This document shows, piece after piece, positions 26,092 through 34,845 of a stretch of 43,355 bases of DNA. A program made the translations under genes and the position numbers. The notes beneath the pieces are model-generated. The model searched no databases. It had not been told where the DNA came from and saw only the letters and a list, made by a program, of their open reading frames with translations. The first letter of the stretch is position 1; each line of letters opens with the position of its first letter. Source of the stretch: Parendozoicomonas sp. Alg238-R29 (lineage in GTDB: Bacteria > Pseudomonadota > Gammaproteobacteria > Pseudomonadales > Endozoicomonadaceae); assembly GCF_947331445.1 (NCBI RefSeq), contig NZ_CAMZOG010000035.1, positions 1-43,355 on the forward strand. The letters are read 5' to 3'.

Positions 26092-28083
26092 TTACCAGTA
26101 AATCCCCCGCATCAATGCAGCAAACGCTACCTGTTCAGAGGAAATTGGAGCCGGTTTCTTCTTACCATCCACACCTTGGGAAGCTATAGAGTCCGGAAAC
26201 ATTTTGAAACCGGTATTCATAACAATCTCACTGATCTGTGGCGCAACAGAGTTCATAACCTGCGCAAATACCCCCAAACGAGTCGCAATACGTTTAGGCC
26301 GATTGATAATAGCTTCACAGACCATATCTGCTGCTTCTTCCGGCGTTAAAGTCGGGACAGAATCATAGATTTTCGTCGGCCCAATCATAGGTGTACGAAC
26401 CAGTGGCATATTGATGGTCGTGAACTTCACATTGCGATCAGAGAATTCTGCTGCCGCACAGCGGGAGAAAGCATCCAAAGCAGCCTTCGACGCCACATAA
26501 GCCGAGAAACGAGGAGCATTGGTTAATACACCAATGGAAGAAATATTGATAATGTGCCCACTCTTCCGCTCCAGCATGGCGGGAGAGAAGCCCATGATCA
26601 GCTTCAGCGCACCAAAGTAGTTCAGCTGCATAGTACGTTCAAAGTCGTGAAAACGATCAAACGACAATGCCAGAGAACGACGAATGGAACGACCAGCGTT
26701 GTTTACCAGAATGTCGATATAACCGTGATCCTGCAGAACCTCTTGCACCAGACGGTCGCAGTCGCTTATGTCGGCAATATCGCAACGGTAAATATGGGCT
26801 TCACCACCCATTCGCTCGATTTCGTACTTGGTTTCTTCCAGTTTCTCCGGAGTTCTTGCTACCAGAATAATCTTGGCACTGGTTTCACCCAGCTTCATAG
26901 CTGTCGCCTTACCAATACCCGATGTTGCACCAGTTACCATAACGGTTTTGCCTTCAACCCGACCTTTCAGCGTACGATCGATAGACAGTTCCGGGTCAAG
27001 ATTGCGCTCCCAGTAATCCCAGACTTTTGCTGCATAGGTTTTCAGTTCCGGGCAGGAAATATCTGAACCTTTCAGGGCTCGTTCCGTATCACGGTTATCA
27101 AACTTGGTGGGATAATTCAGGAATTTAAGGGTTTCTGGAGGAATCCCCATATCCTGGAGAATGGCATTACGGATACGCTGAATCGGAGGCAGCTTGGTAA
27201 TGCCATCACGAATCATTTTAGGCACGAAACCAAACATACGGGAGTCAATACGCATCGCCATCTTTGGTGCGTGGCCAGCTTCTGCAAAGATATTCATCAC
27301 CTCACCAACTTTTGCTGGCTCTGGGTCAGTCAGGTGGAAGCAATTGGTATCAACTTTTGGATTGTGGGCAATGTGATCCATGGCATTTACCACGTAATCC
27401 ACTGGCACAATATTCATACGGCCACCTTCAATGCCAACCGTTGGCATCCAGGGAGGCAGAGTCTGGCGCAGTTTCTGAAGCAGTTTGAAGAAGTAATAGG
27501 GGCCGTCGATTTTATCGATTTCACCCGTTTCAGAATGACCAACAACCATACCCGGACGATAGACTTTCCAGGGCATTTTCTTGCACTCATCCCGCACAAC
27601 CTTTTCTGCAAGATGCTTGGTTCGGAGGTAAGGGTTATCCAGATGTTCGGCTTCTTCGAACATGTCTTCCCGAAAGGTTCCCTTGTACAAACCTGCGGCA
27701 GCAATAGAACTCACATGGTGAAAGCAGCCGGCTTTCAGAGTCTTGGCACAATCAACAGCGGCGCGGGTACCTTCAATATTGGCCAGTTCCTGAGACTCAG
27801 CATCCGCCTGAAGATCGTAAATAGCAGCAAGATGGAAGAAATGATCAATCTTACCGGTCAGCGCCTCCCGATCATTATCATTCAGACCAAGGGCTGTTTG
27901 TGTAAGATCTCCTACAACTGCCTGAATACGCTCTGCACCACTTCCCACCCGCTCTTTCAGGGCTTCCAGTTTATCCAAAGAGCTTTCCCGAACCAGCACA
28001 TGAACAGTGCCACCACGAGCCAGCAGTTTTTCAACCAGAAAACGGCCAATAAAACCTGTGCCACCGGTAACGAAATAATTCAT
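26092..28083 (-). CDS. two-domain alcohol-forming fatty acyl-CoA reductase (Marinobacter FAR type)
   Basis: 663 residues. Reduces long-chain acyl-CoA through the aldehyde to the fatty alcohol with NADPH, the first step to wax esters. The N-terminal reductase domain starts NYFVTGGTGFIGRFLVEKLL, with HHVSSIAAAGLY and YLRTKHLAEK. The central segment has GPYYFFKLLQKLR and GRMNIVPVDYVV. A second complete SDR domain begins near 380 (TGATSGIG at 384-391) with VNNAGRSIRRSLALSFDRFH, NISSIGVLTNAPRFSAYVAS and the C-terminus AFAALMRGIYW. From memory, this end-to-end layout and many segments match the well-studied Marinobacter enzyme of about 660 residues. AAGGAG precedes the ATG by 6 bases. No wax ester synthase is in the window. 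Confidence 0.93.
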   Translation of the reverse strand: MNYFVTGGTGFIGRFLVEKLLARGGTVHVLVRESSLDKLEALKERVGSGAERIQAVVGDLTQTALGLNDNDREALTGKIDHFFHLAAIYDLQADAESQELANIEGTRAAVDCAKTLKAGCFHHVSSIAAAGLYKGTFREDMFEEAEHLDNPYLRTKHLAEKVVRDECKKMPWKVYRPGMVVGHSETGEIDKIDGPYYFFKLLQKLRQTLPPWMPTVGIEGGRMNIVPVDYVVNAMDHIAHNPKVDTNCFHLTDPEPAKVGEVMNIFAEAGHAPKMAMRIDSRMFGFVPKMIRDGITKLPPIQRIRNAILQDMGIPPETLKFLNYPTKFDNRDTERALKGSDISCPELKTYAAKVWDYWERNLDPELSIDRTLKGRVEGKTVMVTGATSGIGKATAMKLGETSAKIILVARTPEKLEETKYEIERMGGEAHIYRCDIADISDCDRLVQEVLQDHGYIDILVNNAGRSIRRSLALSFDRFHDFERTMQLNYFGALKLIMGFSPAMLERKSGHIINISSIGVLTNAPRFSAYVASKAALDAFSRCAAAEFSDRNVKFTTINMPLVRTPMIGPTKIYDSVPTLTPEEAADMVCEAIINRPKRIATRLGVFAQVMNSVAPQISEIVMNTGFKMFPDSIASQGVDGKKKPAPISSEQVAFAALMRGIYW

Positions 28084-28511
28084 TGGAACTCCTTATCTAG
28101 AAACACCGCCACGCCAAGTTGCTACTTATAGCTGATCAGAGACAGTATTCCCGGCCCCAGCCTGTGCAGTGGAACCGTGAGGGTTTTTTTATTGTCTTTT
28201 CCCTGACTGGCAGCTTCTTCGCTTACTCCTGACCAAGCCTGAGCCTGTGTAGGAGATAAAGCACCTTTCATGCCGAACCTGAAAGTTGTGATGAAAATCA
28301 GAATTTATGCTTCGGAAGACTATTATTGTTTTATTTATTTCCGAACATGCGCCAGCTGCTGACAAATATGACAAAAGAAGCTCGCGATGAAAACAGCTAC
28401 AGGTTATCTCCCTGAAAAAACTTCATAAATTCGGCCTTGCTTTTAAAGCCTCCAACCCCGATATATGCTTAAACACAGAAACTTATTGCCAGAAAGGCTG
28501 AATACCACATT
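28084..28511. other. 428-base gap between FAR and ybeZ
   Basis: AT-rich in its right half, with no supported gene. It must hold the leftward promoter of the acyl-CoA reductase and the rightward promoter of ybeZ. In relatives ybeZ directly follows miaB and needs no separate promoter here, so the right part was probably brought in or adapted when the operon was split. No confident -35/-10 pair was chosen. Confidence 0.4.
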
Positions 28512-29498
28512 TTGAACGCACATCCAGATACTCTGCAGTTCGATATCGAACCCTTCGACGCCCGCCGCTACGCAGAACTCTGCGGCCAGTTCAATGAACA
28601 CCTGAAACAGATAGAAAACCGCCTCGGCATACGCATCAGCAGCCGGGGACAGCGTTTTGATCTGGCCGGCGAAAATGATCCGATACAGGCTGGCAGTCAG
28701 GTTATCCAGAAGCTCTATGAAGCCACGGCCCAGAATGGCAGCCTGACTCCAGATATGGTGCACCTGTACATTCAGGAAACCGGGATGGAGCAGACAGAAA
28801 CAGCGTCCAGCGAACAGGATATCGTGATCCGCACCCGCAAGGGGATGATTCGTCCACGGGGCAAGAATCAGCAGGATTACGTTCGCACAGTCATGAAGAA
28901 CGATATCAATTTCGGTATCGGCCCTGCGGGAACCGGCAAAACTTACCTTGCTGTGGCTTGTGCCGTGCAAGCTTTGGAGCTGGAAGAGGTTCAGCGCATT
29001 CTTCTGGTGCGCCCGGCTGTAGAAGCTGGCGAAAAACTTGGTTTCCTGCCCGGTGATCTGGCTCAAAAAATTGACCCATACCTGCGTCCACTCTACGACG
29101 CCTTGTATGAGATGCTGGGCTTCGACCGGGTTACCCGTTTGATTGAAAAGAGCGTGATTGAAGTTGCACCATTGGCTTACATGCGTGGCCGCACTCTGAA
29201 CAATGCATTCATCATTCTTGATGAATCCCAAAACACCACCACCGAACAGATGAAGATGTTCCTGACTCGTATAGGTTTTGGATCAACAGCTGTGATTACC
29301 GGTGACATTACCCAAATCGACTTGCCCCGTAATACCCGCTCTGGCCTGCGCCATGCCAAAGAAGTTCTTGAAGGTGTGGAGGGTATTGGCGTAACCCAGT
29401 TCAGCTCCCGTGATGTTGTGCGTCATCCACTGGTACAACGTATTGTTGAAGCCTATGATCGCCATGAAAACCGGCCTGATCAGGAAAAACGCAACTGA
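28512..29498 (+). CDS. ybeZ: PhoH-like ATPase YbeZ
   Basis: 328 residues. Cytoplasmic P-loop ATPase that works with the endoribonuclease YbeY in ribosomal RNA maturation and quality control. Walker [12 protein letters not shown] begins near residue 137, and Walker B lies in [13 protein letters not shown]. The PhoH block [20 protein letters not shown] and the final [20 protein letters not shown] are typical. The start appears to be TTG 28512: no in-frame ATG lies between it and the upstream TAA (28470), and the N-terminus ([13 protein letters not shown]) is family-like from there. An AAAGG lies 14 bases before, a long spacing. The stop overlaps the ybeY ATG by one base. Confidence 0.95.
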   Translation: MNAHPDTLQFDIEPFDARRYAELCGQFNEHLKQIENRLGIRISSRGQRFDLAGENDPIQAGSQVIQKLYEATAQNGSLTPDMVHLYIQETGMEQTETASSEQDIVIRTRKGMIRPRGKNQQDYVRTVMKNDINFGIGPAGTGKTYLAVACAVQALELEEVQRILLVRPAVEAGEKLGFLPGDLAQKIDPYLRPLYDALYEMLGFDRVTRLIEKSVIEVAPLAYMRGRTLNNAFIILDESQNTTTEQMKMFLTRIGFGSTAVITGDITQIDLPRNTRSGLRHAKEVLEGVEGIGVTQFSSRDVVRHPLVQRIVEAYDRHENRPDQEKRN

Positions 29499-29968
29499 TG
29501 TCTGCCTTTATTGATCTGCAGGTTGCCAGTGAAAACGGCGACCTGCCTTCTGAAGAACAACTGACCAGCTGGGCCAGCGCTGCCGTTCGTGATGAACGGG
29601 ATGAAGCAGAAATCAGCATTCGTATTGTTGATACTGAGGAAGGTCAGGAACTGAACAACCAGTGGCGTAAAAAAGATTACGCAACCAATGTTCTGTCTTT
29701 TCCTTCTGATCTTCCTGCTGAACTGGAGCTACCATTGCTTGGGGATCTCGTGATCTGCGCCCCGGTAGTAGAGCGTGAAGCAAAAGAACAACAGAAAACC
29801 ATTACCTCACACTGGGCGCATATGGTAATCCATGGCACACTGCATTTGCTGGGTTATGACCATATCGAGGACGATGAAGCTGAGGCAATGGAAGCTTTAG
29901 AAACCCGTATTATGAAAAATCTTGGTTACGACTCACCTTACGAGGACAAAACAGAAGACAATGGCTGA
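29498..29968 (+). CDS. ybeY: endoribonuclease YbeY
   Basis: 156 residues. Zinc endoribonuclease for 16S rRNA 3'-end maturation and 70S quality control. The metal motif is seen as [20 protein letters not shown], containing HxxxHxxxxxH, with the conserved arginine region [17 protein letters not shown] upstream. The length is normal. It overlaps ybeZ upstream and corC downstream (8 bases), so all three are translated from one message. Confidence 0.96.
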   Translation: MSAFIDLQVASENGDLPSEEQLTSWASAAVRDERDEAEISIRIVDTEEGQELNNQWRKKDYATNVLSFPSDLPAELELPLLGDLVICAPVVEREAKEQQKTITSHWAHMVIHGTLHLLGYDHIEDDEAEAMEALETRIMKNLGYDSPYEDKTEDNG

Positions 29969-30815
29969 CGATCACTCGGGCAACGGTAACCCCAACCGAA
30001 CCTGGCTGGAGAAGCTTAAACAGGTTTTCTCCGGCGACCCACAGACCCGTGATGAGCTGCTTGATCAGCTCCGTGATACTGAGCAGCACAGCGACCTGCT
30101 CGACAGTGAAGCCCTCCGCATTATTGAAGGGGCGCTCCAGGTTTCTGAAATGCAGGTACGGGAGATAATGGTTCCCCGCTCCCAGATGGTCTGCATAGAT
30201 TCAAGCCAGAAGCCGGAAGAGTTCCTTCCTGATGTTATAGAAGCTGCCCACTCCCGTTTCCCGGTTATCGGGGATAACAAAGACGAAGTTCTGGGCATTC
30301 TTCTGGCAAAGGATCTATTGCCTCTGATTCTGGAAGAAAATCGCAAAAAGTTTGTGATCAAAGACCACCTGCGCCCGGCTACGGTTGTACCTGAAAGTAA
30401 ACGCCTCAATGTTCTTCTTAACGATTTCCGCACCAACCGAAATCATATGGCTATTGTTATTGATGAATATGGCGGTGTCGCGGGGCTGGTCACCATCGAA
30501 GATGTTCTGGAACAGATCGTTGGTGATATCGAAGACGAATATGACGTAGAGGAAGACAGCTATATAAAACCTCTAAGCAGTGATGAATTTGTTGTTAAAG
30601 CCCTTACTCCGATTGAGGATTTTAACGAACATTTTCAAACCCAGTTCAGCGACGATGAGTTTGATACCATTGGTGGTATCGTTATGCAGCAGTTCGGACA
30701 TCTGCCCAAGCGTAATGAAACTATTTCCATGGATCGTTTCTGCTTCCAGATTCTGAATGCTGACAATCGTCGTATACGACTACTCAGAGTAACAAGAAAT
30801 CCAGCTGATCTCTGA
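29961..30815 (+). CDS. corC: HlyC/CorC family transporter-associated protein (CorC/YbeX)
   Basis: 284 residues from ATG 29961, which begins [11 protein letters not shown]; the open frame extends 39 bases upstream inside ybeY, but the family N-terminus starts here. Two CBS domains follow ([15 protein letters not shown] to about 125, and [20 protein letters not shown] with [20 protein letters not shown]). The C-terminal CorC_HlyC domain ([32 protein letters not shown]) is last. The family lacks membrane helices in this version and is linked to magnesium and cobalt efflux, with a wider role alongside YbeY/YbeZ suggested by the constant gene order. Confidence 0.93.
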   Translation: MADDHSGNGNPNRTWLEKLKQVFSGDPQTRDELLDQLRDTEQHSDLLDSEALRIIEGALQVSEMQVREIMVPRSQMVCIDSSQKPEEFLPDVIEAAHSRFPVIGDNKDEVLGILLAKDLLPLILEENRKKFVIKDHLRPATVVPESKRLNVLLNDFRTNRNHMAIVIDEYGGVAGLVTIEDVLEQIVGDIEDEYDVEEDSYIKPLSSDEFVVKALTPIEDFNEHFQTQFSDDEFDTIGGIVMQQFGHLPKRNETISMDRFCFQILNADNRRIRLLRVTRNPADL

Positions 30816-30837
30816 TAAAAGAGCACACATTTAAAGC

Positions 30838-32355
30838 ATGATAAAAAAAGACTGGCCCGGCCATCTACTGGCCGGACTGGCCGGTGCAGTTGCGACTCTG
30901 GCCTTTAGCCCCTTTAATTACTGGCCAGTGATGATTGCCAGCGTTGCAACGCTGTTTATTCTTCTTAATGGAGACTCTCATAATAAAAATTCCCTGAAAA
31001 CAGCCGTATTACGCAGCCTGTTCTATGGCATTGGTTTGTACGCAACCGGTGCTTCCTGGGTTTATGTCAGCATCTCCCAATTTGGTGGCGCTTCAGTGTT
31101 GTTGGCCGGTTTGTTAACCGGACTTTTCATTCTGTTGCTTTCCATCCTTTTCTTCGTGCCTGTTGGTTACCTTTTCGGTAGGTTCACAGGCTCTTTAGCA
31201 ACCTGGCGTAAGGTGTTTATCTTCTCCGGGCTTTGGGTTATTGGTGAATGGCTGCGCAGCTGGCTGTTTACTGGTTTTCCATGGCTGATGGCAGGCTACA
31301 CACTGCTGGACACACCTTTCTCAGGATTATCCCCTGTGACCGGTGTTTATGGATTATCACTGTTGGTCGCCCTTGCTGGATCAACTCTGGGAGCATTCAT
31401 CTTTTCCCGTAAGCACAAACCTCTTTTGGCCATCGCTGTTTCCATCGTTGTGCTGTCTGCAGGCAGTTATGCCTTAAAAGGTTACCAATGGACAACGCCT
31501 TCGAAAGATAAACCACTCTCATTTAGTGCCGTTCAGGGCAATATTTCACAAGATCTGAAATGGGTGCCCGGCCACCTGGATAAAACGATCCAAACCTACT
31601 GGTCACTGACAGCACCGCAATGGAAAAAAGACCTGGTATTCTGGCCAGAAAACGCTATTCCAACGTTCTACCAGAATGTTCCTGATGTGATGGAACAACT
31701 GGATCAAATGGCCGAAGAATCCGATACCGCTCTGGTGCTGGGATTACCTTGGTATGAGGGAAGAGAGGGTAATCGGAGTATTTACTACAACAGCGTGATC
31801 GGCCTTGGTGAAGCCGATGGCACATACTTCAAGCAGAAGCTGGTTCCCTTTGGCGAGTTTGTTCCCTTTGAAGGCTTGATACGCGGAGTGATCAGTTTTT
31901 TTGACCTGCCCATGTCATCCTTCTCTGCCGGTACAGACGTACAGGCTGGCATCACTTTACAAAAAAAACCGGTCGCTACTTATATTTGCTATGAAAGTGT
32001 TTACCCTGATTTTGCAGCCCGGCAGGCCATTAACAAGAATATATTGTTAACGGTTTCCAACGACACTTGGTTTGGTACATCCATTGGCCCTGAACAACAC
32101 TTCCAGATGGCCCGAATGCGTTCCCTGGAAACCGGCCGCTACCAGTTACGAGTCACAAATGATGGTATTACCGCGCTTATAGATCCACTTGGAAACACGC
32201 TCAGCACCATTCCACGCTATCAGGTTGGCGTGCTTGAAGGCGAAATTCCGGGAATGGAGGGGTTAACGCCATTTATGCGCTTGGGTTCATGGCCAGTATT
32301 GCTCCTGGTTTTTTCCTCACTGTTACTTACACGACAGAGAAAGAACTCTATATAA
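30838..32355 (+). CDS. lnt: apolipoprotein N-acyltransferase Lnt
   Basis: 505 residues. Inner-membrane enzyme adding the third acyl chain to lipoproteins. The N-terminal half has about six hydrophobic helices. The nitrilase-like periplasmic domain carries the catalytic triad: Glu271 in VFWPENAIP, Lys334 in YFKQKLVPFGEFVP and Cys384 in TYICYESVYP. A C-terminal helix (PVLLLVFSSLLL) returns to the membrane. It starts 22 bases after corC in the standard ybeZ-ybeY-corC-lnt order. Confidence 0.97.
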   Translation: MIKKDWPGHLLAGLAGAVATLAFSPFNYWPVMIASVATLFILLNGDSHNKNSLKTAVLRSLFYGIGLYATGASWVYVSISQFGGASVLLAGLLTGLFILLLSILFFVPVGYLFGRFTGSLATWRKVFIFSGLWVIGEWLRSWLFTGFPWLMAGYTLLDTPFSGLSPVTGVYGLSLLVALAGSTLGAFIFSRKHKPLLAIAVSIVVLSAGSYALKGYQWTTPSKDKPLSFSAVQGNISQDLKWVPGHLDKTIQTYWSLTAPQWKKDLVFWPENAIPTFYQNVPDVMEQLDQMAEESDTALVLGLPWYEGREGNRSIYYNSVIGLGEADGTYFKQKLVPFGEFVPFEGLIRGVISFFDLPMSSFSAGTDVQAGITLQKKPVATYICYESVYPDFAARQAINKNILLTVSNDTWFGTSIGPEQHFQMARMRSLETGRYQLRVTNDGITALIDPLGNTLSTIPRYQVGVLEGEIPGMEGLTPFMRLGSWPVLLLVFSSLLLTRQRKNSI

Positions 32356-32435
32356 CTGCCTGGTTGCCAATATTCCTAACAAAAGTGTTACCGAAACTAA
32401 CGCTTCAGGAACCCCGGTTGTAGCGTCCTGTCTTT

Positions 32436-33395
32436 ATGCCTACTACAGAGCAGAGCTTTAGGCATACAGACATGGCACCTCCTTCAATAGAACTATTCAG
32501 ACGCGTACCAAAAGCAGGATTCGAAACCTGGGAGTGTGACCATACAGCTAGTGCCGGAGGCTATTTACATGAAAACTGTAAGTGGGTGGGGCACCGCATC
32601 CGTCGCCATGGTCAGCCTCCCTTTATAGCACCGTTTAAGCTGGATATACCAACCCGGGTTAATGCCCGTCGCCTGTCTGACAATATTCAGGAAATGCATG
32701 CTGCCTTCCTCCAACATTTGGGAAACTATGTCGTTCAGGGTTACCCACAAGAAAAAATTCTCGAACTCGCTCAAGGTTCAGTGCTGCAGCTGAAAAAAGC
32801 TATTAACTCTATGCCTTTAAAGGATGCGATCAGACAGTTACACGTTCTCCAGGCGGTTGTTCACTCAGAAGCGGCCAAAATGCGAGCTTATAAAGAATAT
32901 ATGCAGGCAGGGGCTCTTGAGATCCATGCTCATTTCCTGACTTCCATTATTGATGAGAAAATGGATGCCCTTCAAAATCACCCCAAAGACAGAAGCTGCA
33001 AGGCAAAAAAAACCGGTGTCTGGACATCAAATGGCCTCTGCCGGTTATGTAAAGCAACTGTTGATTCAAAAAGCGCATTGCAACAAAGTTCTGACCATAC
33101 CAGCCTTCAACCCGAGGCCGAAAGTAAACGGATACCTGTAGAGATATTAGAACGTTTTCATAATGACCTTGGCTTGTTTAATACCACCGGCGATTATTGC
33201 CGACTTGTTTTCAAGAGCTGGACGAATTTTAAAAGTGCACGAGCAGGAAGCAGCAGAAACATTGATAACTTTATCATGCTTATCAGGCGTGGTGTTCTGA
33301 TGGAAAATGATCTGAAACTTATGACTACAGCCAAACGTAGAAGAGCCCAGAGACAAGCTTACACTCTTTTAAAGAAGGCTGGGCTTCACGACTAA
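32436..33395 (+). CDS. orphan soluble protein with clustered Cys and His residues
   Basis: 319 residues, no signal peptide or membrane segment, and I do not recognise a family. Near the N-terminus WECDHTASAGGYLHENCKWV provides Cys34, His36, His45 and Cys48, followed by His53 and His58. A second pair, CRLC (202-205), lies in the middle. These could bind zinc. The remainder is mostly helical and basic, ending in KRRRAQRQAYTLLKKAG, which would suit nucleic-acid binding. The start could be ATG 32436 or ATG 32472; neither has a good ribosome site. It is 80 bases after lnt, and its stop lies inside a 23-bp tandem duplication. Likely lineage-specific. Confidence 0.6.
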   Translation: MPTTEQSFRHTDMAPPSIELFRRVPKAGFETWECDHTASAGGYLHENCKWVGHRIRRHGQPPFIAPFKLDIPTRVNARRLSDNIQEMHAAFLQHLGNYVVQGYPQEKILELAQGSVLQLKKAINSMPLKDAIRQLHVLQAVVHSEAAKMRAYKEYMQAGALEIHAHFLTSIIDEKMDALQNHPKDRSCKAKKTGVWTSNGLCRLCKATVDSKSALQQSSDHTSLQPEAESKRIPVEILERFHNDLGLFNTTGDYCRLVFKSWTNFKSARAGSSRNIDNFIMLIRRGVLMENDLKLMTTAKRRRAQRQAYTLLKKAGLHD

Positions 33396-33416
33396 AGAAG
33401 GCTGGGCTTCACGACT
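33371..33416. repeat. perfect 23-bp tandem duplication across a stop codon
   Basis: The 23-base unit beginning AAAGAAGGCTGGGC and ending TCACGACT occurs at 33371-33393 and again at 33394-33416. The stop TAA of the orphan gene is formed exactly at the copy junction (33393-33395), so the second copy lies outside the gene. Confidence 0.92.
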
Positions 33417-33613
33417 GAGCAAAGTCAGTTTTCAATTAAGTTGGTAGTATTAAATTGGTAGTGGAATCTGCTGAAGTCAAGCTGATTTCATTAACATTAA
33501 TCTTGCCTCACATACAGCCTGCCTTTAGGCTGTGCCGTCTTTTCTGACGGTGGGGCAGCAGTCGCTGATTTCCCGCTATTCTTTTCTATATCTGTTTTCT
33601 GTAAGGACTCCTC

Positions 33614-34612
33614 GTGTCCAGGAAGCCACACATTGTAATTCTTGCTACCGGCGGCACGATTGCCGGCTCTGCTGCAGCGGAAACCGGTGGCGCATACACC
33701 TCTGGCAAAATTGGTGTAGACGACCTGTTATCCGTTATTCCTGAAATCCGTAATCTGGCAGATATTTCTGGTGAACAAATTGCCAGCATCGGTTCTCAGG
33801 ATATGGATGAATCAATTTGGCTGCCAATGGTTAAGCGCTGCAATGAACTGCTTGCCCGTGACGATATTGATGGGCTTGTCATTACTCACGGTACAGACAC
33901 TATGGAAGAAACCGCATTCTTCCTGCACCTGACCGTTCGCTCAAGCAAGCCTGTTGTTGTAACGGGAGCCATGCGTCCGGCCAATGCCCACAGCGCCGAT
34001 GGTCCTATGAACCTGTTTGAGGCGGTTGCTACCGCGATGGCTCCTGAATCACATGGCCGCGGTGTTATGGTTGTGACAAACGACACGGTGTTTGGTGCCC
34101 GTGACGTAACCAAATCCTGCACCACAGCTATTCATACTTTTCAGGCGCCCAACTTTGGCCCCCTCGGCCATATCCACGCCCAGCATGTTGAGTTCCAGCG
34201 TAAACCTCAACGTAAACATACGACTGAATCTGAATTCCATGTCGATAACCTGAACGAGTTGCCTAAAGTTGGTATCGCCTTCGCCCATGCTGGTGGTGAC
34301 AGTGCGATCGCGGTCAACGCCTTCATTGATCATAACTACGATGGCATCATCCATGCGGGTTTTGGTAACGGCAACTTCAACCATAAGGTTGGTGATGCTC
34401 TGCAGAGAGCAGCCCGGCAAGGTGTCACCGTTATTCGGGCATCCCGGGCACTGAGCGGCGCAGTGACTGAAGCCGGTGAAGTGGATGATGAGAGCTACGG
34501 TTTTGTAGCATCTGGTTTGCTCAACCCCCAGAAGGCACGAATCCTCCTGCAACTGATCCTGACAATGACTCGTGACCGCCAGCATATACGCGCGTTCTTT
34601 AAAGCCTATTAA
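33614..34612 (+). CDS. type II-like L-asparaginase without an export signal
   Basis: 332 residues. Hydrolyses asparagine (possibly also glutamine) to aspartate and ammonia. The nucleophile threonine is in VILATGGTIAGS (Thr15). The second active-site motif is DGLVITHGTDTMEETAFFL, and the lysine region is FGARDVTKSCTT. The sequence and length are those of the high-affinity type II family, which is normally periplasmic, but the protein starts directly at the catalytic strand. The GTG start (33614) has AAGGA upstream, and an in-frame TAA nine bases before it rules out a hidden signal peptide. It is therefore predicted cytoplasmic. Pseudomonas glutaminase-asparaginases are close relatives. Confidence 0.9.
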   Translation: MSRKPHIVILATGGTIAGSAAAETGGAYTSGKIGVDDLLSVIPEIRNLADISGEQIASIGSQDMDESIWLPMVKRCNELLARDDIDGLVITHGTDTMEETAFFLHLTVRSSKPVVVTGAMRPANAHSADGPMNLFEAVATAMAPESHGRGVMVVTNDTVFGARDVTKSCTTAIHTFQAPNFGPLGHIHAQHVEFQRKPQRKHTTESEFHVDNLNELPKVGIAFAHAGGDSAIAVNAFIDHNYDGIIHAGFGNGNFNHKVGDALQRAARQGVTVIRASRALSGAVTEAGEVDDESYGFVASGLLNPQKARILLQLILTMTRDRQHIRAFFKAY

Positions 34613-34625
34613 GTTCTTTAAGGCC

Positions 34626-34660
34626 TTCGTAGTTGGGGCAATAACTGCACCGACTACGAA
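34626..34660 (+). terminator. hairpin after the asparaginase gene
   Basis: TTCGTAGTTGG (34626-34636) pairs with CCGACTACGAA (34650-34660) through one G-U, with a 13-base loop. It begins 13 bases after the stop codon. There is no T-tract, so it may be a weak or rho-assisted terminator or a transcript-stabilising structure. Confidence 0.5.
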
Positions 34661-34845
34661 CCGTTGAACAGGCTTCCCAGCCCTCCAGCACAGATACATT
34701 CACTGTCGTTTATTGGCCCCGGCAGATTACGATGAGTGTATCTTCTACAACAATTACAACAAAACCCCAACCTTCATTGCGCAAAGTCCCTAATCACCAT
34801 CTATCTTGTATCGGGTATTCACTCAGAGCCAATGGGTTTTGATCT

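Noticed and set aside
27271-28131. 286-codon plus-strand open frame
   Set aside because: It is antisense to the strongly supported acyl-CoA reductase and is a frame shadow.
28443-29231. 262-codon minus-strand open frame
   Set aside because: It is antisense to ybeZ, which has complete PhoH motifs.
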